A stretch of DNA of 49,702 nucleotides. Source: Spirochaetales bacterium. GTDB taxonomy: Bacteria > Spirochaetota > Spirochaetia > Treponematales > UBA12059. The stretch is from the NCBI GenBank assembly GCA_016928955.1, contig JAFGJV010000013.1:1-49702 (forward strand), read 5' to 3'. Under the pieces are notes generated by a model, which worked only from the letters and a program-made list of their open reading frames with translations, made no database searches and was not told the DNA's origin. Made by a program: the position numbers and the translations under genes. Positions 1 through 7,831 of this stretch are shown here, one piece after another. Position 1 is the stretch's first letter. Each line of letters begins with the position of its first letter.

Positions 1-1
1 C

Positions 2-88
2 CTAGGGAATAAAAAACCGATAGCTATTCGGGAGGCGATTGCATCAATCTCACTAAATCCCAATGCTAGGTTCGTAGATATTGATTGA
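2..88 (+). CDS. Possible C-terminal tail of an unidentified element gene (partial)
   Basis: Frame 2 is open from the left edge to a TGA at 86-88 and would encode a 28-residue tail ending NARFVDID. It would converge on the recombinase-domain gene ending at 94. Nothing in the tail identifies a family. It may be a chance open frame; the support is only its openness and its fit between the edge and the next gene. Confidence 0.25.
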   Translation, partial: LGNKKPIAIREAIASISLNPNARFVDID

Positions 89-93
89 TGAAC

Positions 94-525
94 TCATGAC
101 GCAAGCATCCTTTTCTTCTCAAGCCTAACTTGCTTCTGAGCCTTTTTCCATAGTTCAAGGGGAACTATAGGCATCAGGTTCTCCACCTTCCGTAGCCTTA
201 TGCCTTGTTGTAAGAATCCTGCATAGACAGAACGTTCAGCGATCCCAAGGATGCGGCTGTGAGCAAACTTGTTTCCTGAAGAATCTCGTGCTTTCATGGA
301 ATCGAGTTCGGCTTTAATCTCAGGTAAAGACTTGCCGTCAGCCAATCGTTCAAAGATTATCCGAATGGCTTCTTTGTATTTCGGATCAGGTTCATATCTA
401 TCTCCGACTCTCATATATCCAAAGAGCCGCGAGAAATGTACTTGTCCGCCTGAGTAGTAGGCTTTGACTCCTGATCGTCTTTTGCCTTTCGCGGCGGCGG
501 ATTTTAACGCGGTAAGAAAATCCAT
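94..525 (-). CDS. Stand-alone recombinase-domain protein without catalytic domain
   Basis: The 143-residue product resembles the 'Recombinase' DNA-binding domain (PF07508 type) of large serine recombinases, seen in segments such as YKEAIRIIFERLADGKSLPEI and SVYAGFLQQGIRLRK. It has no N-terminal resolvase domain with the catalytic serine and no zinc ribbon. A strong Shine-Dalgarno (AGGAGG) sits before the ATG, and the gene follows the full recombinase by 32 bp on the same strand, so the two are probably co-transcribed. It may be an accessory DNA-binding partner or a remnant of a second integrase. The good ribosome site argues for a translated gene. Confidence 0.7.
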   Translation of the reverse strand: MDFLTALKSAAAKGKRRSGVKAYYSGGQVHFSRLFGYMRVGDRYEPDPKYKEAIRIIFERLADGKSLPEIKAELDSMKARDSSGNKFAHSRILGIAERSVYAGFLQQGIRLRKVENLMPIVPLELWKKAQKQVRLEKKRMLAS

Positions 526-557
526 AGGTTTGTCCTCCTATGGGTTTATCTTTCCAA

Positions 558-2273
558 CTATTTTACTTCTTTTCGTTTTTTCTTTGGTGGAACTTTTCTC
601 CTCTTTACATTACAGGTGTATTCACTATCAAATGCTTGAAACTTAGACATCCATTTTTTAGCTTCCTCGATAATGTTTTCATCTTTAGCGGATTCAATGA
701 GGTGAATCAAGGCTACATTTATATCTGGATTATAACCTCCTTGTCGTAAATTCATTTTATACTCATTTTGTCTAAATACCTCATAGTTATAGGTATAGGT
801 ACGACCGTCCAGTAATATAAACTCGATGGTGTCATCCTCTATCGTGGCTTTTTTTAATAATCTCTTCAGCATATCTCTTTTCTTTTTGCCGCTTCCATTT
901 AAGTAGTCAACTATCTTATCGAGTGAAAACTCTGCACAAATCTTCTCATAGTTTTCTGATTCTAATGCTATTGACCGTTTAATTGATTCGACTTTTTTAT
1001 TTTGATCCACTATTTCATTTTTACGCTTTTGAATCTCTATTACTGCAAAGTCAATATCAAGACCCTTGCTAATTGCAATGGAGTAATTTGCAATTTCTTT
1101 CTCCAATTCTTTAATATGATTCTCTATTCGCTCGATGTCGGCTTTTTGTGCGTTGGCAGTATCGTCAATCTGGTGTAGCATTTCCTTAATGAGACTATTG
1201 TCTCTTTCGGAGAGAGCTTTAATGAAAACATCTTCTGCTATCCAATTTATTATATGGAATTGTAGATACTTGGGCATTTGCTCACATTTTACTTTCGAGT
1301 CGTGATAATAATGAATCCTTCGAGTTAGCTTTACCTCATTAGGTCTTGTTTTATAATGATATTTTGATACAGATTCATTAATCATGTACGCGGCACTACA
1401 TCTCTTGCATTTAATGATGTTCACAGCGGGGTATTTAACACTGTATCCATTATTTTGTTTTGCAGTTATACAACTTACATACTCTACTTGAGCTTGCTTC
1501 CAATATTCATATTCCATTATTTTCTCATAAACATCACCATCAACCAAGTTTTTCTTTGTATCATACATTTTTCCACAATAAGCCGGTTGCTTTAATATAT
1601 GGCTAACAGAAGAGACACTCCAATGTGCAGTATGCTTCGGCTTAAATCCAAGTTCATTTAATCGCTTGCAAATACTTCTAAGTGTCATTTTTTTGTCAAT
1701 TACACAGCGATAAATTTCTAAAACACAATCCTGCTCTGATTGGATAAGTTTCCAAATCCTTTTACCACTTTTTTGATCAAAACTATCTGTAGCCTCGTAT
1801 CCATAAAGCTTGTTATATCTATGATGTCCTCCATCAATAGAGCGAGCTTTTCCTCTACCAGTTCTTTCCTTGATTTTTTTTGCTTCTCTTTCAGCAAAAC
1901 AAAATTCTATTGTGAGCAACATCCTTACATCTGGATCGGTGTACTCAATTTTTCCTACACCATATTTATATAGTGCAACATTATAAGTTTCTAATGTTTG
2001 CAGGAATTGCAGACCGTCAATAGTGTCTCTTGCTAATCTATCTAGGAAAAAATAGAGAACCTTGTCATATTTCTTTGTTTTAATTCCTTCGATAAGTTTG
2101 AGCCAATCTTCTCTGCCAGCAGACTTTGTGCCTGTATATACATCTTTGAATATCTTGTAGTCTCGCTCTCCATTCAATTTTGCATATTCTTCACCTTGAG
2201 ATTGCTGAGATTCAAAGGATGTATTTTTTGCTTGAGCTGGTGTGCTAACGCGACAGTATATTGCTAATGCCAT
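558..2273 (-). CDS. Large serine recombinase (integrase)
   Basis: This 571-residue protein would catalyse site-specific integration and excision of the element. The N-terminal resolvase domain (about 1-145) begins with YCRVST, giving catalytic Ser10, and has the conserved LDRLARD at 78-84. A recombinase domain follows (about 150-265). Next comes a zinc-ribbon region with Cys289, Cys292 and Cys330, then a long coiled coil (about 375-450) typical of large serine integrases. The ATG is preceded by GAGGT. The gene starts ~50 bp from the yjbQ junction, as expected for an integrase beside its att site. It is AT-rich, unlike the chromosome to its right, which fits recent acquisition. Confidence 0.93.
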   Translation of the reverse strand: MALAIYCRVSTPAQAKNTSFESQQSQGEEYAKLNGERDYKIFKDVYTGTKSAGREDWLKLIEGIKTKKYDKVLYFFLDRLARDTIDGLQFLQTLETYNVALYKYGVGKIEYTDPDVRMLLTIEFCFAEREAKKIKERTGRGKARSIDGGHHRYNKLYGYEATDSFDQKSGKRIWKLIQSEQDCVLEIYRCVIDKKMTLRSICKRLNELGFKPKHTAHWSVSSVSHILKQPAYCGKMYDTKKNLVDGDVYEKIMEYEYWKQAQVEYVSCITAKQNNGYSVKYPAVNIIKCKRCSAAYMINESVSKYHYKTRPNEVKLTRRIHYYHDSKVKCEQMPKYLQFHIINWIAEDVFIKALSERDNSLIKEMLHQIDDTANAQKADIERIENHIKELEKEIANYSIAISKGLDIDFAVIEIQKRKNEIVDQNKKVESIKRSIALESENYEKICAEFSLDKIVDYLNGSGKKKRDMLKRLLKKATIEDDTIEFILLDGRTYTYNYEVFRQNEYKMNLRQGGYNPDINVALIHLIESAKDENIIEEAKKWMSKFQAFDSEYTCNVKRRKVPPKKKRKEVK

Positions 2274-2290
2274 CTTCTACCTCAATCCAT

Positions 2291-2319
2291 AGGGTAGATT
2301 ATGTATGTTTTTATGTCAA
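2291..2319 (-). promoter_or_regulatory. Putative integrase promoter overlapping the element junction
   Basis: On the minus strand TTGACA (2314-2319) is followed after 17 nt by TACCCT (2291-2296), ahead of the recombinase start. The -35 box lies within ~10 bp of the yjbQ junction, so excision or integration could change promoter context. This is a consensus match only. Confidence 0.4.
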
Positions 2320-2460
2320 CGTCATTTGCATGGCGTTGACCAGGCAAAGCCCATCGCGCACAGCCGATTCGCGCACGAGTTCCTGGACGTCGTCCGTTAT
2401 GTCTATGAAGGCGACGCGCGTTTTGGTTTCGAACCACAGTTCCTTGGTGAGCGTTTTCAT
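2311..2460 (-). pseudogene. yjbQ: yjbQ (UPF0047) 5' fragment, truncated by element insertion
   Basis: The first ~44 codons match the YjbQ/UPF0047 family, a small one-domain protein linked to thiamine phosphate synthase activity. The visible motif is ...VAFIDITDDVQELVRESAV followed by DGLCLVNAM. Family members continue with His-Ile-Thr-Ala at this point; here the frame reads Gln-Met-Thr-Leu-Thr and stops. The break coincides with the change to AT-rich DNA. The ATG at 2460 has no Shine-Dalgarno but a promoter ends 7 nt upstream, as for other genes here. The rest of the gene should lie at the far end of the element. If excision occurs, an intact gene would be restored. Confidence 0.85.
2320..2331. 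other. Probable attachment-site junction
   Basis: In minus-strand sense the chromosomal reading frame is intact through GCC ATG CA and diverges after it: family members have His-Ile-Thr where this copy has Gln-Met-Thr. The crossover core of a serine recombinase would therefore lie at or next to this position. The exact core dinucleotide cannot be fixed without the other element end. Confidence 0.55.
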
Positions 2461-2467
2461 GGCGCCT

Positions 2468-2496
2468 AGTATACGGCGCGCAAGCGTGTCGTCCAA
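2468..2496 (-). promoter_or_regulatory. yjbQ promoter, leaderless arrangement
   Basis: TTGGAC (2491-2496), 17-nt spacer, TATACT (2468-2473), then only 7 nt to the yjbQ ATG. There is no room for a Shine-Dalgarno, so transcription probably starts at or next to the ATG. Confidence 0.6.
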
Positions 2497-2638
2497 GTCA
2501 TCGCGCGGGCAAAGCGGGCGTAGAGCGGGTCGCCTGGCCTTGGGGACGTTCGCGCGGCCCTTGCGACAATTTCCCGCTCTGGGTACCATGACCTCGTCGC
2601 TTGCAAAGAGGACCATACCAAGAGGCAGGACAGACGGC

Positions 2639-3385
2639 ATGAACCACGACAACACGCTCATCTCTGTATTTTCGGAAACCGCTCGCGCGGCCACGGTCAG
2701 CTTCATATCCATCGGGCTGGGATACACGGCCGTTGGCCTTGACAATGGCAACGTGGGCCTGTGCCACACCATGAGGGACAACTCCGATTCGTGCACCGTT
2801 TTCAGGGAGCCCAGCGATTTTGAGGGAGCCCCAGCGCTCGCGCTCCTGGAACGCATCCGCTCGAGCGATCCCATTACGCGGTCAGTGGTCATAGCCCTCG
2901 TCAACGCGCTCAACCACGGCTACGCGTCGGCCTGTCCCGACGACGCGGATACCCTGGCCGCGGACCTTGCACTCGGTCGGGGATCAAAACTTGCCATGGT
3001 GGGATATTTCGCTCCGGTGGTAAGCAAACTGACCGCGCTGGGCGTCGAGGTGAGGGCATACGACACGGGCAAGGGCGTTGGCGACAAGGACGGTTTCTAC
3101 GCATGGGCCCGCACTGAGGCCAGGGCCCTGATCCTCACAGCCACCAGCGTCATCGACCGGAGCATAGACGACGTGTTCGACCTGCTGCGTGGAGCCGACG
3201 TGCCGTGCGTGCTCATGGGACCTTCCACCATCATGCGTCCGGAAGCCTTCCAGGGCTATCCCGTACATTTTCTTGCCGGCACGGTAGCCATGGACAACGA
3301 GGGGATTTTCAAAGCCATACGCAACGGCAAGGGAACGCCCGAGCTTCTGAAACACGGCCGCAAGGTATACATCCGGCGCGGCTGA
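2639..3385 (+). CDS. DUF364/DUF4213 family putative heavy-metal chelation protein
   Basis: The 248-residue product looks like the DUF4213 (N-terminal) plus DUF364 (C-terminal) proteins, which resemble enzymes that bind metal or metal chelates and are often linked to metal or molybdenum metabolism. Recognisable features are an N-terminal segment with GYTAVGLDNGNVGLC, a Rossmann-like middle (LAMVGYFAPVVSKL) and a C-terminal segment with VLMGPSTIMRPEAF. The frame is open further upstream, but ATG 2639 is the natural family start and has a modest AGGCAGGA upstream. It is divergent from yjbQ and converges on the MoaE-like gene. Biochemical function is unknown. Confidence 0.8.
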   Translation: MNHDNTLISVFSETARAATVSFISIGLGYTAVGLDNGNVGLCHTMRDNSDSCTVFREPSDFEGAPALALLERIRSSDPITRSVVIALVNALNHGYASACPDDADTLAADLALGRGSKLAMVGYFAPVVSKLTALGVEVRAYDTGKGVGDKDGFYAWARTEARALILTATSVIDRSIDDVFDLLRGADVPCVLMGPSTIMRPEAFQGYPVHFLAGTVAMDNEGIFKAIRNGKGTPELLKHGRKVYIRRG

Positions 3386-3464
3386 TCCGGCGCCCACGTG
3401 TCCGCCGCGCGTGCCGACACGCGGTCGCTTGCCCCTGCGCCAGCGAGCTGTCCGCGCGCGGCGC

Positions 3465-3860
3465 TCAGGCCTCTTCCATCAGCCTGATGATTTCTTCTTT
3501 TTTCACCTCGTCCACGATCCACGCGCAAGCCTGGAAGCTGGCATCGCGCGCCCGCGCCGACACTATGGCTATGAGCACGGTGTCGCCCCCGTTGACCGTA
3601 CCCAGCCGGTGCGCCACCAGGGCCTGGTTGAGTCCGAAGCGCTCGGCTGCCGCGCGCGCTATCCCGAGGAGCCGCGAGCCCGGGTCGTCGCAGAGTGCCT
3701 CCAGCCGCACGCGGCTGAAATGAGGCACTTGCTTGCCCGGCCGCTTGACCAGGCCGTGGTGCAGGACCACGGTACCGCTCTGGTCGCTTTCCCGTTCGAG
3801 GAATTGCCCGTACAGCCCCACGTGGTCCAGGGCCGCGTCGCTGGCAAACGCATGAATCAT
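3465..3860 (-). CDS. MoaE-like protein (molybdopterin synthase large-subunit family)
   Basis: This 131-residue product aligns by eye with MoaE, which transfers sulfur from MoaD to precursor Z in molybdopterin synthesis. The match is clearest in HRLGTVNGGDTVLIAIVSA followed by RDASFQACAWIVDEVKK. The usual C-terminal Pro-Ile-Trp-Lys segment with a catalytic lysine is replaced by EEIIRLMEE, so activity is doubtful. The start is chosen by GAGGTGG upstream of ATG 3860. It lies downstream of the peptide operon on the same strand, 123 bp away and with no clear terminator between, so read-through is possible. No MoaD or other molybdopterin gene is in the window. Confidence 0.7.
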   Translation of the reverse strand: MIHAFASDAALDHVGLYGQFLERESDQSGTVVLHHGLVKRPGKQVPHFSRVRLEALCDDPGSRLLGIARAAAERFGLNQALVAHRLGTVNGGDTVLIAIVSARARDASFQACAWIVDEVKKEEIIRLMEEA

Positions 3861-3983
3861 AACCGCCACCTCGACTGAAGGGCAGCCGCGAGCCTGTCCC
3901 GCGGGAGCCCCCGTTTTGTCGGCGCAGTGTAGCACGCCGTGGCTTGGCAAGTCGACGCGTCGCCTTTTCCTTATCGCGCGTGC

Positions 3984-4736
3984 TCAGCCAGAGAAACTGG
4001 CCGTCTTGTACGAGAAACCCATCTCCTTGAAATAGAACACCACAAAGGCCTCGTGGGCGAACAATGCCGGCAGGAAACTTCCAGTGTACGCCATGAGCAT
4101 ACAGCCCATAAGCGAAATGGACACGCTGGCTATGCCCATGGTGACTGCTTGGGGAAGGGTCGCCGTGTTGAGTATCTGCTGGAGCGCGAACAACGCCGCA
4201 GATATGGCCGCCGCGCCCCACAGGCCCAGCTCGGGATACCCGTTCACGAGCAGGGTGAACACCACGCCACGGTAGAACAGCTCCTCCAGAAACGCGCCGA
4301 TGAGCGGTATGAGGGGTCCCAGGCGTTCTGGCATGAGCGATATCGCGTTGATCCAGGGTATGGAACGGATTTGGTCCACCCAGGCAGTGCGCGGCGTCAC
4401 GAGCATGACGGTGGACATGACCAGGCTTGACACCGACATTTCCGCCAGGAAGCCTAGGGGCAGGTACAACAGCAGAGACGGCGCGATCCTGAATTGCCCA
4501 AAGATGCCCACGTTCCACACCAGCGAAAAGACGAATATCCCCGCAACGCCCGTGCCCACGTACCAGCATCCCACCAGCACGGAATGTATGTGCTGCTTGC
4601 TCGCGCGTATGTAGCGCATCAGCCACATGGCAGCGCTGTCCATGTACCGCTTGTCCGCGTTGAACAGTATGGCCCGTCCCCATGCCACGGAAAAAACCAC
4701 GAGCAGAAACAGCGTCAGCCCCAAGGGAGGTATCAT
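3984..4736 (-). CDS. CPBP-family membrane protein, SagE-like (second copy)
   Basis: A 250-residue polytopic protein of the CPBP/Abi family, the family of SagE in streptolysin S operons (proposed leader peptidase and/or immunity protein). The first motif is present as EELFYRG (Glu151, Glu152, Arg156), and a late His228 lies in ALFAHEAF. The second motif, normally FxxxH, reads LFALQQ, so the expected histidine is Gln. That may remove protease activity and favour an immunity or chaperone role. The start overlaps the stop of the preceding CPBP gene as ATGA, indicating translational coupling. It is the last clear gene of the peptide operon. Confidence 0.85.
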   Translation of the reverse strand: MIPPLGLTLFLLVVFSVAWGRAILFNADKRYMDSAAMWLMRYIRASKQHIHSVLVGCWYVGTGVAGIFVFSLVWNVGIFGQFRIAPSLLLYLPLGFLAEMSVSSLVMSTVMLVTPRTAWVDQIRSIPWINAISLMPERLGPLIPLIGAFLEELFYRGVVFTLLVNGYPELGLWGAAAISAALFALQQILNTATLPQAVTMGIASVSISLMGCMLMAYTGSFLPALFAHEAFVVFYFKEMGFSYKTASFSG

Positions 4737-5392
4737 GCCTGTCCTCCTCGCCTGGACAGCAGGTACACACTCACGTTCTGTCCGATATGGGCCAGGGCGA
4801 CCACCAGGACGTCGCGGCCTGACAGGACGAACAAGGTGCAATAGAGAATGCCGCTCAGGAATTTCTGCATAACGACATCCCGGCCAAAGTAGCTGTGGTT
4901 CAGGGCGTATACCGCGCCGCACGCGAGCACGGCGGGTGCCACAGCAATCCCGAAGGAATCCAGGAACACGGTGACGAACACCTGCCTGAACACCAGTTCC
5001 TCAAGAAAGGCCAGGGCGACGATAATCGGCAGGTCCAGGGCCCAGGCGCCGGAGCGGTAGTAGGAATGGGCGCTTGCCCGCTTGGCCATGGATCCCGTGC
5101 GGACCAGCACGACCAACGCGCCGAGTGCGTATTCGACGCCCACCGCCAGGAGCCCGGCGAGCGGCGCGAGCGCGTACAGCGCAAGCGTTGCGCCTAAGCG
5201 CGGCACGGGAAACCCGACGCCGAGCGCCAGTGCGGCCAGCGCGAGCAGAACCACGTATATGCCGGCGTTCAGGGCCATGCTGCCCGCGAGCTTGAGTTTT
5301 TTTGCCCCCGGCACCAGCGCGTTCAGGCTGGCCGGAAACGCGAGCGCGGCCAGCACGAGGAGCTCGTTAAGGCAGGGGATGTGGGAGTTCAT
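4733..5392 (-). CDS. CPBP-family intramembrane protease, SagE-like (first copy)
   Basis: A 219-residue protein with about six to seven hydrophobic segments and a full CPBP signature: EELVFRQ (Glu131, Glu132, Arg136), NHSYFG (His166) and AHIGQN (His202). In TOMM clusters such proteins are candidates for leader-peptide removal or self-protection at the membrane. The start is set by a GGAGG 9 nt upstream of ATG 5392; the first bases overlap the end of the YcaO gene by 26 nt. It is followed by a second, more degenerate CPBP gene with an ATGA overlap. Of the two, this is the likelier active peptidase. Confidence 0.87.
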   Translation of the reverse strand: MNSHIPCLNELLVLAALAFPASLNALVPGAKKLKLAGSMALNAGIYVVLLALAALALGVGFPVPRLGATLALYALAPLAGLLAVGVEYALGALVVLVRTGSMAKRASAHSYYRSGAWALDLPIIVALAFLEELVFRQVFVTVFLDSFGIAVAPAVLACGAVYALNHSYFGRDVVMQKFLSGILYCTLFVLSGRDVLVVALAHIGQNVSVYLLSRRGGQA

Positions 5393-6707
5393 TGCGGACG
5401 CCTCCATGCTCCTTGATCCTCGGATGGTCGCTGTAGGGCACCCCGGGGAACGACATCTGCACCAGCTCCGGAAAGAAGGTCCTGGCAACTCGCCATCCGT
5501 CCTTGGCAATCTCCGGCGGCGTAATGTCCAGGTACACGCCGTAGCTGGAAACCTTGGACAGCTTCTGAAGCATGATGCGCAGGTCGCCGTCGTCGTCGGC
5601 GGCCGCCTGGTTCGGGAAGGAGCCCAGGGACCGCTCGCCTTTTACCATGGACGCAAGGGCGTCCGCCTTGAGCTTGGCGTCCGTGGGGTCCGCCCACCAG
5701 GCGACATTCGAGTCCAGGTTGAGAAAGTCCTTGGCGCAGGTTGTCTCCAGATAGTCCTGCGGCATGACCAGGGCGCCGTTGTTGGCCAGGTACAATATAG
5801 CCAGCGCTTCCATGAAAGCGCGGTACACGCCGCCCTTGGGATCGAGCGACGCCTGGCAGCCCATGACCACGTAGGGCCTGGCCGCCTTTTCATGCGTGAG
5901 CGACACGGCAAAGGCGCTGCCGGGAAGGTCGGGCTGGGAGAAATCCAGCACGTCCACGCCATAGTCGGAATTGCCCAGGAGATTCCCCATCATGGACGAT
6001 AACACATAGTCGTCAACCAGCACCCTGTCCACGCTCGGCTTTGCGTACCAGGAGAGCATGAGGGCGTCCGCCTCAACGGATTCCATGATCGCGCTCTTGA
6101 GAGCCTTCTTGAAATCGGTGTGCGACGCGGAGCCTTTGGAGAAGCCCGGCGAGAACATCACCTCGCCCGCGTCGGCGTTGACGCGGTACCCTATGAACAG
6201 AAGCTGGGCCGGAACGTATATCCACCTGTTGGAATCAAAGATGCTTGGGCACCGGAGCCAGCCCAGCGTGGTGTCCCTGTCCACCGGCCGCAGGAAGGTC
6301 TTGTCCTTGAGCTTGGCGTAGTCCGCATCGCTGAACACGCGTATGTACTCCCAAGGCACGACCTCGCCGTGCTTGTGCGCGTCGTTGTAGCTGAAGTACT
6401 CGATCTTGTCGCGGTACGACGATGGCGCCACGAGCAGGGCGTAGCGCTCTATGCCCTCGCCGAGCACCCTGATGAGCGACTCTTCCTTGAACACTCCGTA
6501 GCCCGACAGATGGTAGCTCATGTCCACCGACTCTCCCAACAGCAGCTTGTGGTATGCTGGCATCGAGCTGGTGCACAAAGCCGAGTGCGGCATGAAGCGC
6601 GACTTGGCCGACATGAGTATCTGGGATTCCATGATGCCTACATGCTGGCTGGAAAGGCGCCGATACATGTTGGCAAGCCGTGAGTCCGACGGGTAATAAG
6701 TCAGCAT
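5367..6707 (-). CDS. YcaO cyclodehydratase (SagD-like), TOMM biosynthesis
   Basis: This 446-residue YcaO protein would use ATP to activate backbone amides so that Cys (and Ser/Thr) side chains of the precursor cyclise to azolines. The YcaO ATP-binding region is seen in LIRVLGEGIERYALL and the later MESVEADAL with paired acidic residues. The protein ends in a Pro-rich tail (NELPHPLP) like the C-terminal PxPxP of azoline-forming YcaO enzymes. ATG 6707 is chosen because GAGGTAG lies before it and it sits 4 nt after the SagC-like stop. It works with the upstream SagC-like protein, which binds the leader, and with the SagB-like oxidase. Confidence 0.92.
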   Translation of the reverse strand: MLTYYPSDSRLANMYRRLSSQHVGIMESQILMSAKSRFMPHSALCTSSMPAYHKLLLGESVDMSYHLSGYGVFKEESLIRVLGEGIERYALLVAPSSYRDKIEYFSYNDAHKHGEVVPWEYIRVFSDADYAKLKDKTFLRPVDRDTTLGWLRCPSIFDSNRWIYVPAQLLFIGYRVNADAGEVMFSPGFSKGSASHTDFKKALKSAIMESVEADALMLSWYAKPSVDRVLVDDYVLSSMMGNLLGNSDYGVDVLDFSQPDLPGSAFAVSLTHEKAARPYVVMGCQASLDPKGGVYRAFMEALAILYLANNGALVMPQDYLETTCAKDFLNLDSNVAWWADPTDAKLKADALASMVKGERSLGSFPNQAAADDDGDLRIMLQKLSKVSSYGVYLDITPPEIAKDGWRVARTFFPELVQMSFPGVPYSDHPRIKEHGGVRNELPHPLP

Positions 6708-6711
6708 GGCC

Positions 6712-7821
6712 CTACCTCGTCCCGGCCGGGACGCGCTTTTCAATGACGACCGTATCTATGAGCTGGTCGACAATGCGCTTGCTCGACGCGTACATTTCCT
6801 GCATCTCGGCCTTGGCCATGAAGCCGCAGGCCGGGCAGAAGGGCACGCGCAGAAGATCCTGCATTTGGATTTCCAGAACGGGCACGTATATGTTGAGCAC
6901 GCGCCCTGCCAGCTTGGCCCTGCCTATGGACGATATCATCAGGGCCTCGAAAATCGCGGTGCTGGTCATGGACTGGAGTATGGGGCTGGTCAGGGTCGTG
7001 TCCCTGACCTTGAGCGCGCCTCCCGTCTGGTCGACGAAATTCGAGTATACGGACAGGTTTTCCATGCGCGCTAGCACGCGGTTCTCAAAGCACTCAAAAC
7101 ATCCTGTCTCCGGGGGCTTGATGGTGAACAGCGTCATGAACGGTCCGTCCATCATGGTCAGCACCAGGGGCTTTGTCAGCTCGATGAGGACGCGGTTGAG
7201 GTTCCGCAGGAATTTGACGTGCGGGCGCGCCATGCTGACCAGCACGCAGCAGAAAGGTTCGACGATCTTCTTGAACTCGTCCATGCGCACGTTGACCGGG
7301 AGGGCGTCGTATTTGGTTGTCAGGTCGGCGGCTGCCAGGTCGGCCGCGTCCTTGTCCGTCATGCAGGTCAGCGGAAGCTTGATCTCGGCGGCCAGCTTCA
7401 TGGCAGCGTCGCGCTGGTACTCGGTATCGGCGTAGAACAGCACCGGTTTCAGCGCGCCTAGGTCACCGGTGAAGCGGTCCACCACGGTGCCGCCTATGAT
7501 TTCCCGCACGAGCCGCCGCGTCTGGGCGTCCGAGCTGGACGTCAGGTACTTTTGCGACTCCAGGGCGTCCAGGACCGACGATACGGTGGCCGCCTCGTCC
7601 TGAGACAAACCACGGGCCTTGAAGACATCCTCCGGATCTATTGGACGCTCCGCTGCCAGCTCGCCCAGGATGTGCGTAACGGTATCCTTGAGCGCGCCCG
7701 ACAGGGAGCTCAGGTTCAGCGTCGCCTCCTCGAAATTCCAGATGCCCTTGCGGAACCGCAGTTCGTCCTGCCCGTTCGAGAATATCCGCACGCCGTCCTC
7801 AAGCCAAAAACTCCGTTTCAT
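6712..7821 (-). CDS. SagC-like (E1-related) leader-binding cyclodehydratase partner
   Basis: This 369-residue protein resembles SagC-family 'C proteins'. Such proteins bind the leader through an N-terminal winged-helix recognition element and present the core to YcaO. The N-terminus has the family hallmark LRFRKGIWNFEEA (about 21-33). A zinc site is indicated by two CxxC pairs, Cys241/244 (CFEC) and Cys329/332 (CPAC), as in E1-like proteins. The ATG has AAGGAG upstream. The gene lies between the SagB- and YcaO-like genes, 10 bp after the former and 4 nt before the latter, matching the B-C-D order of sag operons. Confidence 0.88.
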   Translation of the reverse strand: MKRSFWLEDGVRIFSNGQDELRFRKGIWNFEEATLNLSSLSGALKDTVTHILGELAAERPIDPEDVFKARGLSQDEAATVSSVLDALESQKYLTSSSDAQTRRLVREIIGGTVVDRFTGDLGALKPVLFYADTEYQRDAAMKLAAEIKLPLTCMTDKDAADLAAADLTTKYDALPVNVRMDEFKKIVEPFCCVLVSMARPHVKFLRNLNRVLIELTKPLVLTMMDGPFMTLFTIKPPETGCFECFENRVLARMENLSVYSNFVDQTGGALKVRDTTLTSPILQSMTSTAIFEALMISSIGRAKLAGRVLNIYVPVLEIQMQDLLRVPFCPACGFMAKAEMQEMYASSKRIVDQLIDTVVIEKRVPAGTR

Positions 7822-7831
7822 GCGCCGCTCC

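Larger units (their letters stand above)
1..2330. mobile_element. End of an integrative element inserted in yjbQ (other end outside window)
   Basis: The first ~2.3 kb is AT-rich, while everything after about 2,330 is strongly GC-rich, so composition changes sharply. The segment carries a large serine recombinase whose start lies about 50 bp from the composition boundary, the usual position of such an integrase beside its attachment site. The boundary falls inside the coding sequence of yjbQ, which is cut after about 44 codons. The other element end and the rest of yjbQ must lie to the left of the window. Element type (phage, ICE or small island) cannot be told from what is visible. Confidence 0.8.

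Noticed and set aside
2461..2913. Minus-strand reading frame extending yjbQ upstream to 200 residues
   Set aside because: Homology to YjbQ begins only at Met 2460. The extension lies antisense to the DUF364 gene and has no family-like sequence.
3256..4770. Long open frame on the minus strand (504 codons)
   Set aside because: It runs across the MoaE-like and CPBP genes in another frame and has the Arg/Gly/His-rich look of GC-rich shadow frames.
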